From: Bradyrhizobium_A sp052115025
Lineage (GTDB): Bacteria > Pseudomonadota > Alphaproteobacteria > Rhizobiales > Xanthobacteraceae
DNA: 64,000 nt
Assembly: GCF_052115025.1 (NCBI RefSeq)
Contig: NZ_JBFRFW010000001.1
Coordinates: forward strand, 62,001-126,000
Direction: 5' to 3'
A model generated the notes under the pieces. That model made no database searches, had not been told where the DNA came from, and saw only the letters and a program-made list of their open reading frames with translations. Position 1 is the stretch's first letter. Every line of letters starts with the position of its first letter. A program made the position numbers and the translations under genes. This document shows, piece by piece, positions 41,980 through 51,041 of the stretch.

Positions 41980-42573
41980 TCACACGCTTTGCAGGGCGGC
42001 GAGCAGCGCGATGCCGAACAGCACCGCCATGCCGGCAAGAAAGCCGAGCACGAACACCCATACATTCCTGCGCTTCGGGCGGGCTGCAGCGGTCCCCGGC
42101 AGAGCTGCGCCGGTGTCGAGCGCCAGCGCCGGCTCGGCATGGCCCGGCAACGGCATGGTGACCAGCGCATGCTCGCGCTCGATCATGCGGCGGGCGACAT
42201 AGTCGGTCACCGCGTCCACGATCGCCTTCACCTCCAGCGATTCGGCCAGCACGATGCGGCCGAAGCGGGTGTCCTGAACGAAGCGATAGAGCCGTTTGTC
42301 GCGCCCCATCACCACATGGGCGACGACATCGACCCACAGCCGCGGCGTGTCGCCGCGGCTGATGCCGCGATCGAACAGATCGACCTCGTCGGGAATCTCG
42401 GAAAACAGCGGATCCAGCGCATCGTTGAGAATCTCGAGCCGCGCGACTTCGGCATCGCGCAGCTCGACCACCACCGCGGTGCGGTCGGCGGCTTCGATCC
42501 GGGCCCTGCGCAGAGCGTCGCGCAGCCGGGTCTGCCGTGTCTCGCCCGTCATGTCGCTCTCGAGGTTTGGCAC
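41980..42573 (-). CDS. Conserved hypothetical protein with one C-terminal membrane helix
   Basis: About 197 residues from a GTG at 42573, or 190 from ATG 42552 (MTGETRQTRLRD). The soluble N-terminal part is acidic and helical (LRDAEVARLEILNDALDPLF, DLFDRGISRGDTPRLWVDVVAHVVMGRDKR). The C-terminus has a basic PKRRN followed by a single helix (VWVFVLGFLAGMAVLFGIALL). It would be a tail-anchored inner-membrane protein facing the cytoplasm. I recognise no family. Proteins with the phrase DTPRLWVDVVAHVVMGRDKR seem to be rhizobial, but no function is known to me. Confidence 0.65.
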   Translation of the reverse strand: MPNLESDMTGETRQTRLRDALRRARIEAADRTAVVVELRDAEVARLEILNDALDPLFSEIPDEVDLFDRGISRGDTPRLWVDVVAHVVMGRDKRLYRFVQDTRFGRIVLAESLEVKAIVDAVTDYVARRMIEREHALVTMPLPGHAEPALALDTGAALPGTAAARPKRRNVWVFVLGFLAGMAVLFGIALLAALQSV

Positions 42574-42744
42574 GCTCGCGGTCCTTTAGCCTGCATTCGC
42601 CCTGGACGCTTAACCTACCAGTAACCATCGGCCCGGCAAAGGGCCGGGAAACAGCCAATCGTCTGAAATCCCTGTCCTAAAATGAGATGACAGCGCCTTT
42701 TCCGGGCATCCGGCCCAGGCACGCCGCGGGCCATGCCGGGCCAT

Positions 42745-42784
42745 GAACAAGAACGGCCCCGCCCGCGGGACCGGGCGAGGCCGT
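42745..42784 (-). terminator. Terminator downstream of the DUF4170 gene
   Basis: On the minus strand ACGGCC-T-CGCCCG pairs with CGGGCG-G-GGCCGT, 13 bp with one G-U wobble and a 6-base loop, followed by TCTTGTTC. It starts about 50 bases after the DUF4170 stop. The U tract is interrupted, so strength is uncertain. Confidence 0.6.
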
Positions 42785-42835
42785 GCCTCCTTGGTCGTTT
42801 CTTGAGCCCCGGCCAGGCCGGAGGCGAAGCCCTGA

Positions 42836-43042
42836 TCAGGCCATGGCGCGGCGCGGCTCTTCCACGATCGAGAAGCGAACGTTGCAGCGATGCCGGTTCT
42901 GCTCCGACAGCGTGCGCCAGGCGTCCTCGGCCTCGCGGCGCGACGGGAACGGACCTTCGACCTGCGCGCTTCCATGCACCAGCGTGTGGAAGTTCAGCGA
43001 CCGGAATTCACCGCCCACCACCCAGAAATGCGTACCGTGCAT
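42836..43042 (-). CDS. DUF4170 family small protein
   Basis: A 68-residue soluble protein. The DUF4170 pattern is complete: HFWVVGGEFRSLNF, a GPFPSRREAEDAWRTLSEQ helix, and a last strand CNVRFSIVEEP. ATG 43042 (MHGTHFW) is set by AGGAG seven bases upstream. Function unknown. It diverges from the ScfR-type regulator across a very AT-rich 200-base gap. Confidence 0.85.
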   Translation of the reverse strand: MHGTHFWVVGGEFRSLNFHTLVHGSAQVEGPFPSRREAEDAWRTLSEQNRHRCNVRFSIVEEPRRAMA

Positions 43043-43160
43043 GGTCGTACTCCTCTTGGTTCCCTGCGACATTCGTGACAAAGCGCCGCGAAATCTGATC
43101 TGTAGATAACGCTGAATCCGAAAGCGGCGCCAGATACCTTGATATCGAACAGTGATGTGA

Positions 43161-43213
43161 TGTAACATTCACACTTGTAACAAAAGTAATATTGTAAATT
43201 TTGTAAAATTTAC
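43161..43213. promoter_or_regulatory. AT-rich operator region: inverted repeat and TGTAA half-sites
   Basis: GTAAATTTTG-TAAAATTTAC (43194-43213) is a 20-bp inverted repeat (9-bp arms, 2-base centre) ending 26 bases before the regulator ATG. Four TGTAA pentamers occur at 43161, 43176, 43193 and 43202. Together they look like an autoregulatory site for the ScfR-type protein and perhaps for the DUF4170 gene. Confidence 0.6.
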
Positions 43214-43239
43214 AGCCTTTGACAGGTCGAGGTGACGGC

Positions 43240-44685
43240 ATGGCCGCGGATTCCGGGAAAAAGCTGTTCGTGGGCCCCCGCTTCCGGCGGATCCGCCAGC
43301 AGCTGGGGCTGTCGCAGACCCAGATCGCCGAAGGGCTCGGCATCTCGCCGAGCTATGTCAACCTGATCGAGCGCAACCAGCGCCCGGTGACGGCGCAGAT
43401 CCTGCTGCGCCTCGCGGAAACCTACGACCTCGACCTGCGCGACCTCGCCTCCGCAGACGAGGACCGCTTCTTCGCCGAACTCAACGAGATCTTCTCCGAC
43501 CCGCTGTTCCGCCAGATCGACCTGCCCAAGCAGGAGCTGCGCGACCTCGCCGAGCTGTGCCCCGGCGTCACCCATGCGCTGCAGCGGCTCTACGCCGCCT
43601 ACGCCGAGGCGCGCCGCGGCGAGACGCTGGCGGCGGCGCAGTTCGCCGAACGCGACGAAGGCCCGCGCTACGAGGCCAACCCGATCGAGCGGGTGCGCGA
43701 CCTCATCGAGGCCAACCGCAACTACTTTCCCGAACTGGAGCAGGCGGCCGAAGGCCTGCGCGACGCGCTCGGCGCCACGGCGCAGGAGCTGTTCGCCGCG
43801 CTCGGCGCGCGGCTGCGCGAGAAGCACTCGATCACCGTGCGCATCATGCCGATCGACGTGATGCGCGAGACGCTGCGCCGCTTCGACCGTCATCGCCGGC
43901 AACTGCTGCTGTCGGAGCTCGTCGACCTGCCGAGCCGCTCGTTCCATCTCGCCTTCCAGACGGCGCTGTCGGAGTTCGGCCCCGTGCTGGAGGCGATCGT
44001 CGGCCGCGCCGGGCCGCTCGACGACACCGCGCGGCGGCTCTACCGCATCACGCTCGCCAACTACTTCGCCGCCGCCGCGATGATGCCCTATCAGGAGGTG
44101 CACGGCGCGGCCGAGACACTGGGCTACGACGTCCATGTGATCGCGCAACGCTTTGGCGCCAGCTTCGAGCAGGTGTGCCACCGCCTGACCACCCTGCAGC
44201 GCCCGAACGCGCGCGGCATTCCGTTCTTCCTGCTGCGCGTCGACAACGCCGGCAACGTCTCCAAGCGCTTCTCGTCCGGCACCTTCCCGTTCTCGAAGTT
44301 CGGCGGCACCTGCCCGTTGTGGAACGTGCACTCAACCTTCGACACGCCGGACCGCCTGCTGCGCCAGATCGTCGAGATGCCCGACGGCAGCCGCTATTTC
44401 TCGATCGCACAGACCCTGCGCCGCCCGGTGGCGCCCCACCCGCACCTGCAGCCGCGCTTCGCCATCGGGCTCGGCTGCGACATCCGCTACGCCTCGAAGC
44501 TCATCTATGCGGTCGGCATGGACCTCGAGAAAGCGCAGGGCACGCCGATCGGCGTCAACTGCCGGCTATGCGAGCGGGAAAACTGCGCCCAGCGCGCCGA
44601 ACCGCCGCTGACCCGCACCCTGATCCTCGACGAGACCACCCGGCGGATGTCGAGCTTTGCGTTCAGCAATGCGAGGGAGCTGTGA
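43240..44685 (+). CDS. XRE-type regulator with short-chain fatty-acyl-CoA-sensing domain (ScfR/RamB-like)
   Basis: A 481-residue transcription factor. The N-terminal helix-turn-helix is FRRIRQQLGLSQTQIAEGLGISPSYVNLIERNQRP. The C-terminal part is the DUF2083/ScfR region found in regulators of propionate and glyoxylate metabolism (RamB/PrpR types), ending with a cysteine cluster NCRLCERENCAQR. It probably senses an acyl-CoA. ATG 43240 has GAGGTGACGGC before it. A TTG at 43219 is less likely. The divergent operator at 43161-43213 suggests autoregulation. A 3-hydroxybutyryl-CoA dehydrogenase gene lies about 4 kb downstream. Confidence 0.87.
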   Translation: MAADSGKKLFVGPRFRRIRQQLGLSQTQIAEGLGISPSYVNLIERNQRPVTAQILLRLAETYDLDLRDLASADEDRFFAELNEIFSDPLFRQIDLPKQELRDLAELCPGVTHALQRLYAAYAEARRGETLAAAQFAERDEGPRYEANPIERVRDLIEANRNYFPELEQAAEGLRDALGATAQELFAALGARLREKHSITVRIMPIDVMRETLRRFDRHRRQLLLSELVDLPSRSFHLAFQTALSEFGPVLEAIVGRAGPLDDTARRLYRITLANYFAAAAMMPYQEVHGAAETLGYDVHVIAQRFGASFEQVCHRLTTLQRPNARGIPFFLLRVDNAGNVSKRFSSGTFPFSKFGGTCPLWNVHSTFDTPDRLLRQIVEMPDGSRYFSIAQTLRRPVAPHPHLQPRFAIGLGCDIRYASKLIYAVGMDLEKAQGTPIGVNCRLCERENCAQRAEPPLTRTLILDETTRRMSSFAFSNAREL

Positions 44686-44802
44686 GGCGTGCTCCGCCAC
44701 ATCCCACCGCCGTGACTTTACGGTGACTCCGCACCAGAAATCATCGTTTTGCGCTGAGTGAGACGACACACTGCCCGGAATTCTGCAAAACCGCTCAAGG
44801 AC

Positions 44803-47800
44803 ATGCGTCGGTTGCGCGGGGATATGATGGGCGTTGGGGGCGGACGGGCGGCGAAACCGCGGGCGGGCTGTAGGCGGTGGTATGCCGCCTGGCTGGGCGG
44901 CTCGGCGCTTGCGAGCCTTGCGATCGCATCGCCCGCCACCGCGGACCAGACCTGGATCGGCGCGACGTCCGGCGACTGGTTCACCGGCTCCAACTGGAGC
45001 GGCAGCGCGGTCCCGACCGGTGGCGACAACGTCACCATCAATACGACAACGCCGCATACGGCGACGATCGGCCACGGCGGAACGGCGACCGCTGGAGAGC
45101 TCACCGTCGGCAACAGCGCGACCGGCACCCTCGCCATCACAGGCGGATCGCAACTGCTCCCCGCCGGCCGCATCTATATCGGGCGCAATGCCGGATCGAG
45201 CGGTCTGCTGACACTCGATGGCACAAACACCGCCATTGTGACCGCCAACAACGTTTATCTCGGCTATGACGGCAGTGGCACGCTCGCGATCCGCGGCAGC
45301 GCCGGCCTGACGGGCACCTACATGTTGGTCGGCGCCAATGCCGGATCGACCGGTCAGCTGACCGTCGATGGACCGACCTCGCACATCTATTTGAACAACG
45401 ACCTCCACGTCGGTACAGGCGGCACCGGTACCGCCAGCTTCACCAACGGTGCGACATTGTGGTCGTCGCAGCTCGTCATCGGCACCTCCGCCGGCGCCAA
45501 TGGCACGGTGACGGTCGACGGCCAGGGAACGACGGTCTCGCCGCAGAACTACATCATTGTCGGCGACGCTGGCACCGGCACATTGAACATCACCCATGGC
45601 GGCAGCGTATCCGGCGGCGGTCAGTTCGGGATATCGATCGGCGAATCGGCCGGCGGCGTCGGCACCGTCAACGTCAGCGGCGCGGGATCGACCTTCACGT
45701 CCCAATGGTCATTGACCGTCGGCAACTACGGCACCGGCACACTCAATGTCACCAACGGCGGCCAGGCCACGGCCTCCGCCATGTATGTCGGCTTCTCCGC
45801 AGGCTCCAGCGGCACCGTGACCATCGGCAGCGGCGGCCAGGCCGGCATCGGCGTCATCTACGTCGGCATGTACCAGGGCGCCTCCGGCACGATGACCATT
45901 GCGAGCGGCGGCCAGGCCGCTGTGGGCAGCCTCTTCGTCGGCGCGACCCCCGGCTCCACCGGCGCGCTGACCGTCGACGGCGCCGGATCGATCCTTGCGA
46001 TCGCCAACAGCCTGGCGACGGGATACATGGGGACAGGAAACACCCAGATCAGCAATGGCGGCCAGATCAAGGCGCTGTCGAGCGCAACCATTCTCGATGT
46101 CGGCGTCAACGGATCAGGTACCCTTTCGATCGATGGCGCCGGCTCGAGCCTGAACGCCGCGGGCGCGGAATTGCAGCTCGGGCGCAACGGCGGCTCCGGC
46201 ACCCTCGCCATCACCCATCGCGGCACGGCGACCGTGGGCACCGCGACCCTCGCCGGTGGCGGCGGCAACAGCGCGATCACGGTCGACGGCGCCGGATCGC
46301 AATTCAAGGCCGATACACTGACGCTGGGCGGCAGCGGCACGGGCACGCTGACCGTGTCGAATGGCGGCAACGTCACCACCACCCACGCGATCGCCGTCGG
46401 CACGACCAGCACCATCAACATCGGCGCCGCCATTGGCGCGACGCCGACCGGCGCCGGCACCATTGCGGCCCCCGGCATCGACTTCGGCTCGGGCAACGGC
46501 ACCATCGTGTTCAACCATACGAACGCGAACTATGCCTTCACCACGCCGCTGAGCGGCAGCGGCAATGTCGACGTCGAAGCCGGCACCACGGTGTTCTCGA
46601 CCACGCAGGGCTACACCGGCGTCACTTTTGTCAACGGCGGCCAACTGATCGTCACCGGCGACATTTCATCGTCCGGCGTGGTGCTGGTCGGCACCGGCGG
46701 CACGCTCGGCGGCACCGGCCGCGTGCCGTTCACCCTGCTCGACACTGGCACGCTGGCGCCAGGCGTCGGTAACACGATCGGCACACTGACCGTCAACGAC
46801 CGCGTGATGTTCTGCGCCTGCAGCACCCTGGCGGTGAAGGTGTCGGCCAGTGGCAGCGACCTCGTGCGGATCGTGCCCGGCAGCCTCAGCAACGGTGATG
46901 CCGTCCTCGACGGCACCGTGAAGGTGTCGTCGCCGACGGCGAACTATCGCTTCGGCAAGCCTTATACCATCCTGACCGCCCCGGGCGGCCTCAACGACAC
47001 CACCTTTGCATCGCTGGTGATCCCTTTCGCCGGCATGAGCGGCCGGCTGAGTTATACCAACACCGACGTGCTGTTGACGCTGACCTCCCAGCTGGCGTCG
47101 ACGCCGGGACTGAACCGCAACCAGCAGGCCGTCGCCTACACGCTCGACGCCGCCCTCAACGCAGGCGGAGCGAGCGGCGGCCTCGGTGCCCTGTTCGGCG
47201 CCCCGGCCGCGTCATTCACGCAGGCCACCGGCGAGAGCGCAACAGGTTCGCAGCAGACGACGTTCAATGCGATGAACGCCTTCCTCGGCGGGCTGCTCGA
47301 CCATGGCGGCGCCGGCTTCGACGGCGGATCGGGAGGTCCCATCGCCTTTGCCGACAGCAACGCTCTTGGCCGCACGGCGGCGACGCGCGACGCCTACGCC
47401 ATGATCACCAAGGCGGCACCGACAGCCGAACCGTTCGCCGCGCGCTGGAACGTGTGGGCCGGCGGCTTTGGCGGCAGCCAGACCACCGACGGCAACGCCG
47501 TGATCGGCAGCGGCTCGACCACCAGCCGGATCGGCGGCGGCATGGTCGGCGCTGATTATCGGCTGTCGCGCGATACGCTGGTCGGCTTCGCGCTGGCCGG
47601 CGGCGGCACCAGCTTCAGCGTCGCCGGCAGCGGCAGCGGCCGCTCCGACCTGTTCCAGGCCGGTGCATTCGTGCGTCATACCATGGGCACGAGCTATCTC
47701 ACCGCCGCCTTCGCCTATGGCTGGCAGGACATCACCACCGACCGCACCGTGACGCTCGCCGGCGCCGATCGCCTGCAGGCCCGCTTCAACGCCAACGCCT

Positions 47801-48279
47801 TCTCGGGCCGCATCGAAGGCGGCCGCCGCATCGCGACGCCGTGGTTCGGCCTGACGCCTTACGCAGCGGTGCAGGCCACCGCCTACAACCTGCCGGCCTA
47901 TGTCGAGCAGACCCAGGCCGGCGCCGGCAGCTTCGCGCTCGCTTACGGCGCGAAGGGGGTCACCGACACCCGCACCGAACTCGGCGTGCGCGTCGACCGC
48001 TCCTTCGCGCTGACCACCGCGCTGTTGACGCTGCGCGGCCGCGCCTACTGGGTGCACGACTTCAACCCCGACCGCAGCATCGCGGCGACTTTCCAGACGC
48101 TGCCAGGCGCGTCCTTCGTGGTCAATGGCGCGGCACAGGCGCAGAACGCGGCGCTGACCACCGCGGCCGCAGAACTGTCCTGGACAAACGGCTTCTCCGT
48201 CGCCGCAACCTTCGAGGGCGAGTTCTCCGAGATCAGCCGCTCCTATGGCGGCAAGGGCACCCTGCGCTACCAGTGGTGA
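44803..48279 (+). CDS. Autotransporter (type Va) with repetitive passenger
   Basis: A self-exporting surface protein of about 1158 residues from ATG 44803. A GTG at 44758 or an ATG at 44827 are alternatives. The signal core is WYAAWLGGSALASLAIASPATAD. The passenger (about 60-780) is a right-handed beta-helix of degenerate units such as VGNYGTGTLNVTNGG and GSTGALTVDGAGS, roughly 20-24 residues each. It closes with GTLGGTGRV. A linker is followed by the beta-barrel (about 895-1158) ending in GTLRYQW with the terminal aromatic. No protease triad or RGD motif was noted. The role is probably adhesion. Confidence 0.87.
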   Translation: MRRLRGDMMGVGGGRAAKPRAGCRRWYAAWLGGSALASLAIASPATADQTWIGATSGDWFTGSNWSGSAVPTGGDNVTINTTTPHTATIGHGGTATAGELTVGNSATGTLAITGGSQLLPAGRIYIGRNAGSSGLLTLDGTNTAIVTANNVYLGYDGSGTLAIRGSAGLTGTYMLVGANAGSTGQLTVDGPTSHIYLNNDLHVGTGGTGTASFTNGATLWSSQLVIGTSAGANGTVTVDGQGTTVSPQNYIIVGDAGTGTLNITHGGSVSGGGQFGISIGESAGGVGTVNVSGAGSTFTSQWSLTVGNYGTGTLNVTNGGQATASAMYVGFSAGSSGTVTIGSGGQAGIGVIYVGMYQGASGTMTIASGGQAAVGSLFVGATPGSTGALTVDGAGSILAIANSLATGYMGTGNTQISNGGQIKALSSATILDVGVNGSGTLSIDGAGSSLNAAGAELQLGRNGGSGTLAITHRGTATVGTATLAGGGGNSAITVDGAGSQFKADTLTLGGSGTGTLTVSNGGNVTTTHAIAVGTTSTINIGAAIGATPTGAGTIAAPGIDFGSGNGTIVFNHTNANYAFTTPLSGSGNVDVEAGTTVFSTTQGYTGVTFVNGGQLIVTGDISSSGVVLVGTGGTLGGTGRVPFTLLDTGTLAPGVGNTIGTLTVNDRVMFCACSTLAVKVSASGSDLVRIVPGSLSNGDAVLDGTVKVSSPTANYRFGKPYTILTAPGGLNDTTFASLVIPFAGMSGRLSYTNTDVLLTLTSQLASTPGLNRNQQAVAYTLDAALNAGGASGGLGALFGAPAASFTQATGESATGSQQTTFNAMNAFLGGLLDHGGAGFDGGSGGPIAFADSNALGRTAATRDAYAMITKAAPTAEPFAARWNVWAGGFGGSQTTDGNAVIGSGSTTSRIGGGMVGADYRLSRDTLVGFALAGGGTSFSVAGSGSGRSDLFQAGAFVRHTMGTSYLTAAFAYGWQDITTDRTVTLAGADRLQARFNANAFSGRIEGGRRIATPWFGLTPYAAVQATAYNLPAYVEQTQAGAGSFALAYGAKGVTDTRTELGVRVDRSFALTTALLTLRGRAYWVHDFNPDRSIAATFQTLPGASFVVNGAAQAQNAALTTAAAELSWTNGFSVAATFEGEFSEISRSYGGKGTLRYQW

Positions 48280-48529
48280 GACCGGCGGGGGCGTCCCGCG
48301 CTACTCTTGTGCCGTTCGCCGGGAATGACCGGCCACCCCGCGCAAGCGCTCCGGCCGGCGGCGCAGACCCAGGGATTGATCGGGAACCGGACGGCATCCC
48401 GCGCCACCGGCGGCTGCCACACTTTGCCTTCGACGCCGCCCCGGAGTAGTGAGACAGCCGGCACGCCACGGTCCAGATCGTGGCTTCAGCTCGATCACCC
48501 CAACCGGACGACACCAGAAGGAGACACTC

Positions 48530-49387
48530 ATGACGGACACCATTGGCATCATCGGCGCCGGAACCATGGGCAACGGCATCGCCCAGGTGTGCGCCGTGGC
48601 CGGCCTCAACGTGGTGATGGTCGACATCTCCGACGCGGCGGTGCAGCGCGGCGTGGCGGCGGTGGACGGCAGCTTGGTGCGGCTGATCAAGAAGGACAAG
48701 CTCACCGTCGCCGACCGCGATGCCGCGCTCGCCCGCATCACCGCGACCACCGACAAGAGCAAGCTCGCCACCTGCGACCTCGTCATCGAGGCGGCGACCG
48801 AGAACGAGGAGCTCAAGGTCAAGATCCTCAAGGACCTCTGCGCGACGCTGAAACCGGAGGCGCTGGTCGCCACCAACACCTCGTCGATCTCGATCACCAA
48901 GCTCGCCGCGGCGACCGACCGCCCCGACCGCTTCATCGGCCTGCACTTCTTCAACCCGGTGCCGATGATGGCGTTGCTCGAGCTGATCCGCGGCCTGCAG
49001 ACCTCCGACGCCACTCACGCCAAGGCGGAAGCATTCGCCAAGCGCATCGGCAAGGTGTCGATCACCGCCAAGAACAGCCCCGGCTTCGCCGTCAACCGCA
49101 TCCTGTGCCCGATGATCAACGAGGCGATCTTCGCGCTGCAGGAAGGGCTGGCGACGGCGGCCGACATCGACGAGGGCATGAAGCTCGGCTGCAACCACCC
49201 GATCGGCCCGCTCGCGCTCGCCGACATGATCGGCCTCGACACCATGCTGTCGGTGATGGACGTGTTCTACAAGGGCTTCAACGATCCGAAGTACCGTGCG
49301 GCCCCGCTGCTCAAGGAAATGGTCGACGCCGGTCACCTCGGCCGCAAGACCGGCAAGGGCTTCTACGACTACAGCGCGAAAGCTTAA
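48530..49387 (+). CDS. hbd: 3-hydroxybutyryl-CoA dehydrogenase
   Basis: An NAD(P)-dependent dehydrogenase of 285 residues that interconverts acetoacetyl-CoA and 3-hydroxybutyryl-CoA. The Rossmann motif is IGIIGAGTMGNGIAQVCAVAG at the N-terminus. The catalytic His/Glu region is GLHFFNPVPMMALLELI, and the C-terminal domain has NSPGFAVNRILCPMINEAI and GHLGRKTGKGFYDY. ATG 48530 follows AAGGAGAC. It may serve PHB turnover or butyrate metabolism. No phaA or phaC lies nearby. Confidence 0.94.
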   Translation: MTDTIGIIGAGTMGNGIAQVCAVAGLNVVMVDISDAAVQRGVAAVDGSLVRLIKKDKLTVADRDAALARITATTDKSKLATCDLVIEAATENEELKVKILKDLCATLKPEALVATNTSSISITKLAAATDRPDRFIGLHFFNPVPMMALLELIRGLQTSDATHAKAEAFAKRIGKVSITAKNSPGFAVNRILCPMINEAIFALQEGLATAADIDEGMKLGCNHPIGPLALADMIGLDTMLSVMDVFYKGFNDPKYRAAPLLKEMVDAGHLGRKTGKGFYDYSAKA

Positions 49388-49512
49388 ACGCCCGCGACCA
49401 GCCGCGTTGGCAGCTACGCCTGCCAATGCGGCAGCGCAGCGCCAAAATTGCGCCAACCAAAACCGCGCCGCTGCGTTATCCTCTCACCCAGAGGATGCGC
49501 ACGGTTTCGGCC

Positions 49513-51006
49513 ATGACCACGATCTGGACCTGCAAATCCACCGCCGCTCTCGAACGCGAGGCCTGGGGCCACGACCCCGACGCCGCGGTCAGGCCGTTGC
49601 GGCGCACCCTCACCGCCCTCAACCTGATCGCCCTCGGCGTCGGCGGCATCATCGGCGCCGGCATCTTCGTGCTCACCGGACATGCCGCCGCGACCAATGC
49701 GGGGCCTGCGGTGACGCTGTCGTACCTGCTCGGCGCGGTGGCCTGCGCCTTCGCCGGGCTGTGCTACGCCGAGATGGCCGCTGCGGTGCCGGTCAGCGGC
49801 AGCGCCTACACCTATGCCTACGCAACCCTGGGCGAGCTCGTCGCCTGGATCATCGGCTGGGACCTGATCCTGGAATACGCCGTGGGCGCGATCGCCGTCG
49901 CCATCGGCTGGTCGGGCTATGTCGTGAGCTTCACCCGCGATCTCGGCCTTGCCATTCCCGACCGTTTCGCGGCGGCGCCACTCGCCTACGACGCAGCAAC
50001 CCATAGCTGGTCGGCGACCGGCGCGATCGTCAATCTTCCGGCGATGATCGTCATCGTCGGCATCAGCGCGCTGCTGGTCGGCGGCGCCAGGCAGTCGGCG
50101 CGGTTCAGTGGCGTCATGGTGGTGCTCAAGCTCGTGGTGATCGCACTGTTCCTCACCCTTGCCGCACCGGCGGTGAGCAGCGCGAACTGGGTGACGGCGA
50201 GCAACCCGGCCGGCGCCTACATCCCGCCGGCGCAGGGTTTTGGCGTGTTCGGCTGGTCCGGCGTGGTGCGCGGCGCCGCGGTCGTGTTCTTCGCCTATAT
50301 CGGCTTCGACGCGCTCTCGACCGCCGTACAGGAGGCAAAGGCCCCGACCCGCGACGTGCCGATCGGCATCCTCGGCTCGCTGGTGATCTGCACGGGCCTC
50401 TACATGGCGGTGGGCTATGTGCTGACCGGCATCGTGCCGTTCGACCGCCTCAACGTGCCGGACCCGATCGCCGTGGGGATCGATGCCGCCGGAGTGCGCT
50501 GGCTCGCCCCGTTCATCAAGCTCGGCATCATCTTCGGCCTGACCTCGGTGATCCTGCTGATGCTGCTGGCGCAGCCGCGCATCTTCCGCGCCATGGCCCA
50601 TGACGGCCTGCTGCCGGCCATCGCGGCCAAAATTCATCCGCGGCTGCACACGCCCTATATCGCGACCATCGCCACCGGCGCCGTCGTCACTGTGCTGGCC
50701 GGCCTGCTGCCGATCGGTCTCGTCGGCGAACTCGTCAGCATCGGCACGCTGTTCGCGTTCGTCGTGGTCTCGATCGGCGTGCTGGTGCTGCGCCTCACCG
50801 AGCCGACGCTGCCGCGCCCGTTCCGGGCGCCGGCGATCTGGCTGGTCGCCCCCGCCGGCGCACTCACGTCGCTGTTCCTGATGATCGGCCTGCCGCTCGA
50901 CACCTGGGTGCGGCTCGCCGTGTGGCTAGCCGCCGGCCTTGCGATCTACGCCGTCTATGGCCGGCGACACAGCCGGCTGCGGCGCGACGCCGAGGCAGGG
51001 CCCTAG
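49513..51006 (+). CDS. APC family amino acid permease (cationic amino acid type)
   Basis: A 497-residue inner-membrane transporter with about 12-14 helices. The first helix carries the APC signature GVGGIIGAGIFVLTG, and FAYIGFDALSTAVQEAKAPTRDVP is helix 6 with its following loop, typical of the CAT/YfnA branch. The likely substrate is a cationic or broad-range amino acid. The start is at ATG 49513 (MTTIWTCKST) or six codons earlier at 49495; neither has a clear ribosome site. It stands about 125 bases after hbd and may be independent. Confidence 0.88.
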   Translation: MTTIWTCKSTAALEREAWGHDPDAAVRPLRRTLTALNLIALGVGGIIGAGIFVLTGHAAATNAGPAVTLSYLLGAVACAFAGLCYAEMAAAVPVSGSAYTYAYATLGELVAWIIGWDLILEYAVGAIAVAIGWSGYVVSFTRDLGLAIPDRFAAAPLAYDAATHSWSATGAIVNLPAMIVIVGISALLVGGARQSARFSGVMVVLKLVVIALFLTLAAPAVSSANWVTASNPAGAYIPPAQGFGVFGWSGVVRGAAVVFFAYIGFDALSTAVQEAKAPTRDVPIGILGSLVICTGLYMAVGYVLTGIVPFDRLNVPDPIAVGIDAAGVRWLAPFIKLGIIFGLTSVILLMLLAQPRIFRAMAHDGLLPAIAAKIHPRLHTPYIATIATGAVVTVLAGLLPIGLVGELVSIGTLFAFVVVSIGVLVLRLTEPTLPRPFRAPAIWLVAPAGALTSLFLMIGLPLDTWVRLAVWLAAGLAIYAVYGRRHSRLRRDAEAGP

Positions 51007-51041
51007 CCCTGCCCTGACATCATGCACAGCCTAGGCCGCCG

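Noticed and set aside
44803..48279. Repeated short motifs considered as a CRISPR array or DNA tandem repeat
   Set aside because: The repetition is at protein level and degenerate in DNA, inside one open autotransporter frame, with no constant spacer or repeat length.
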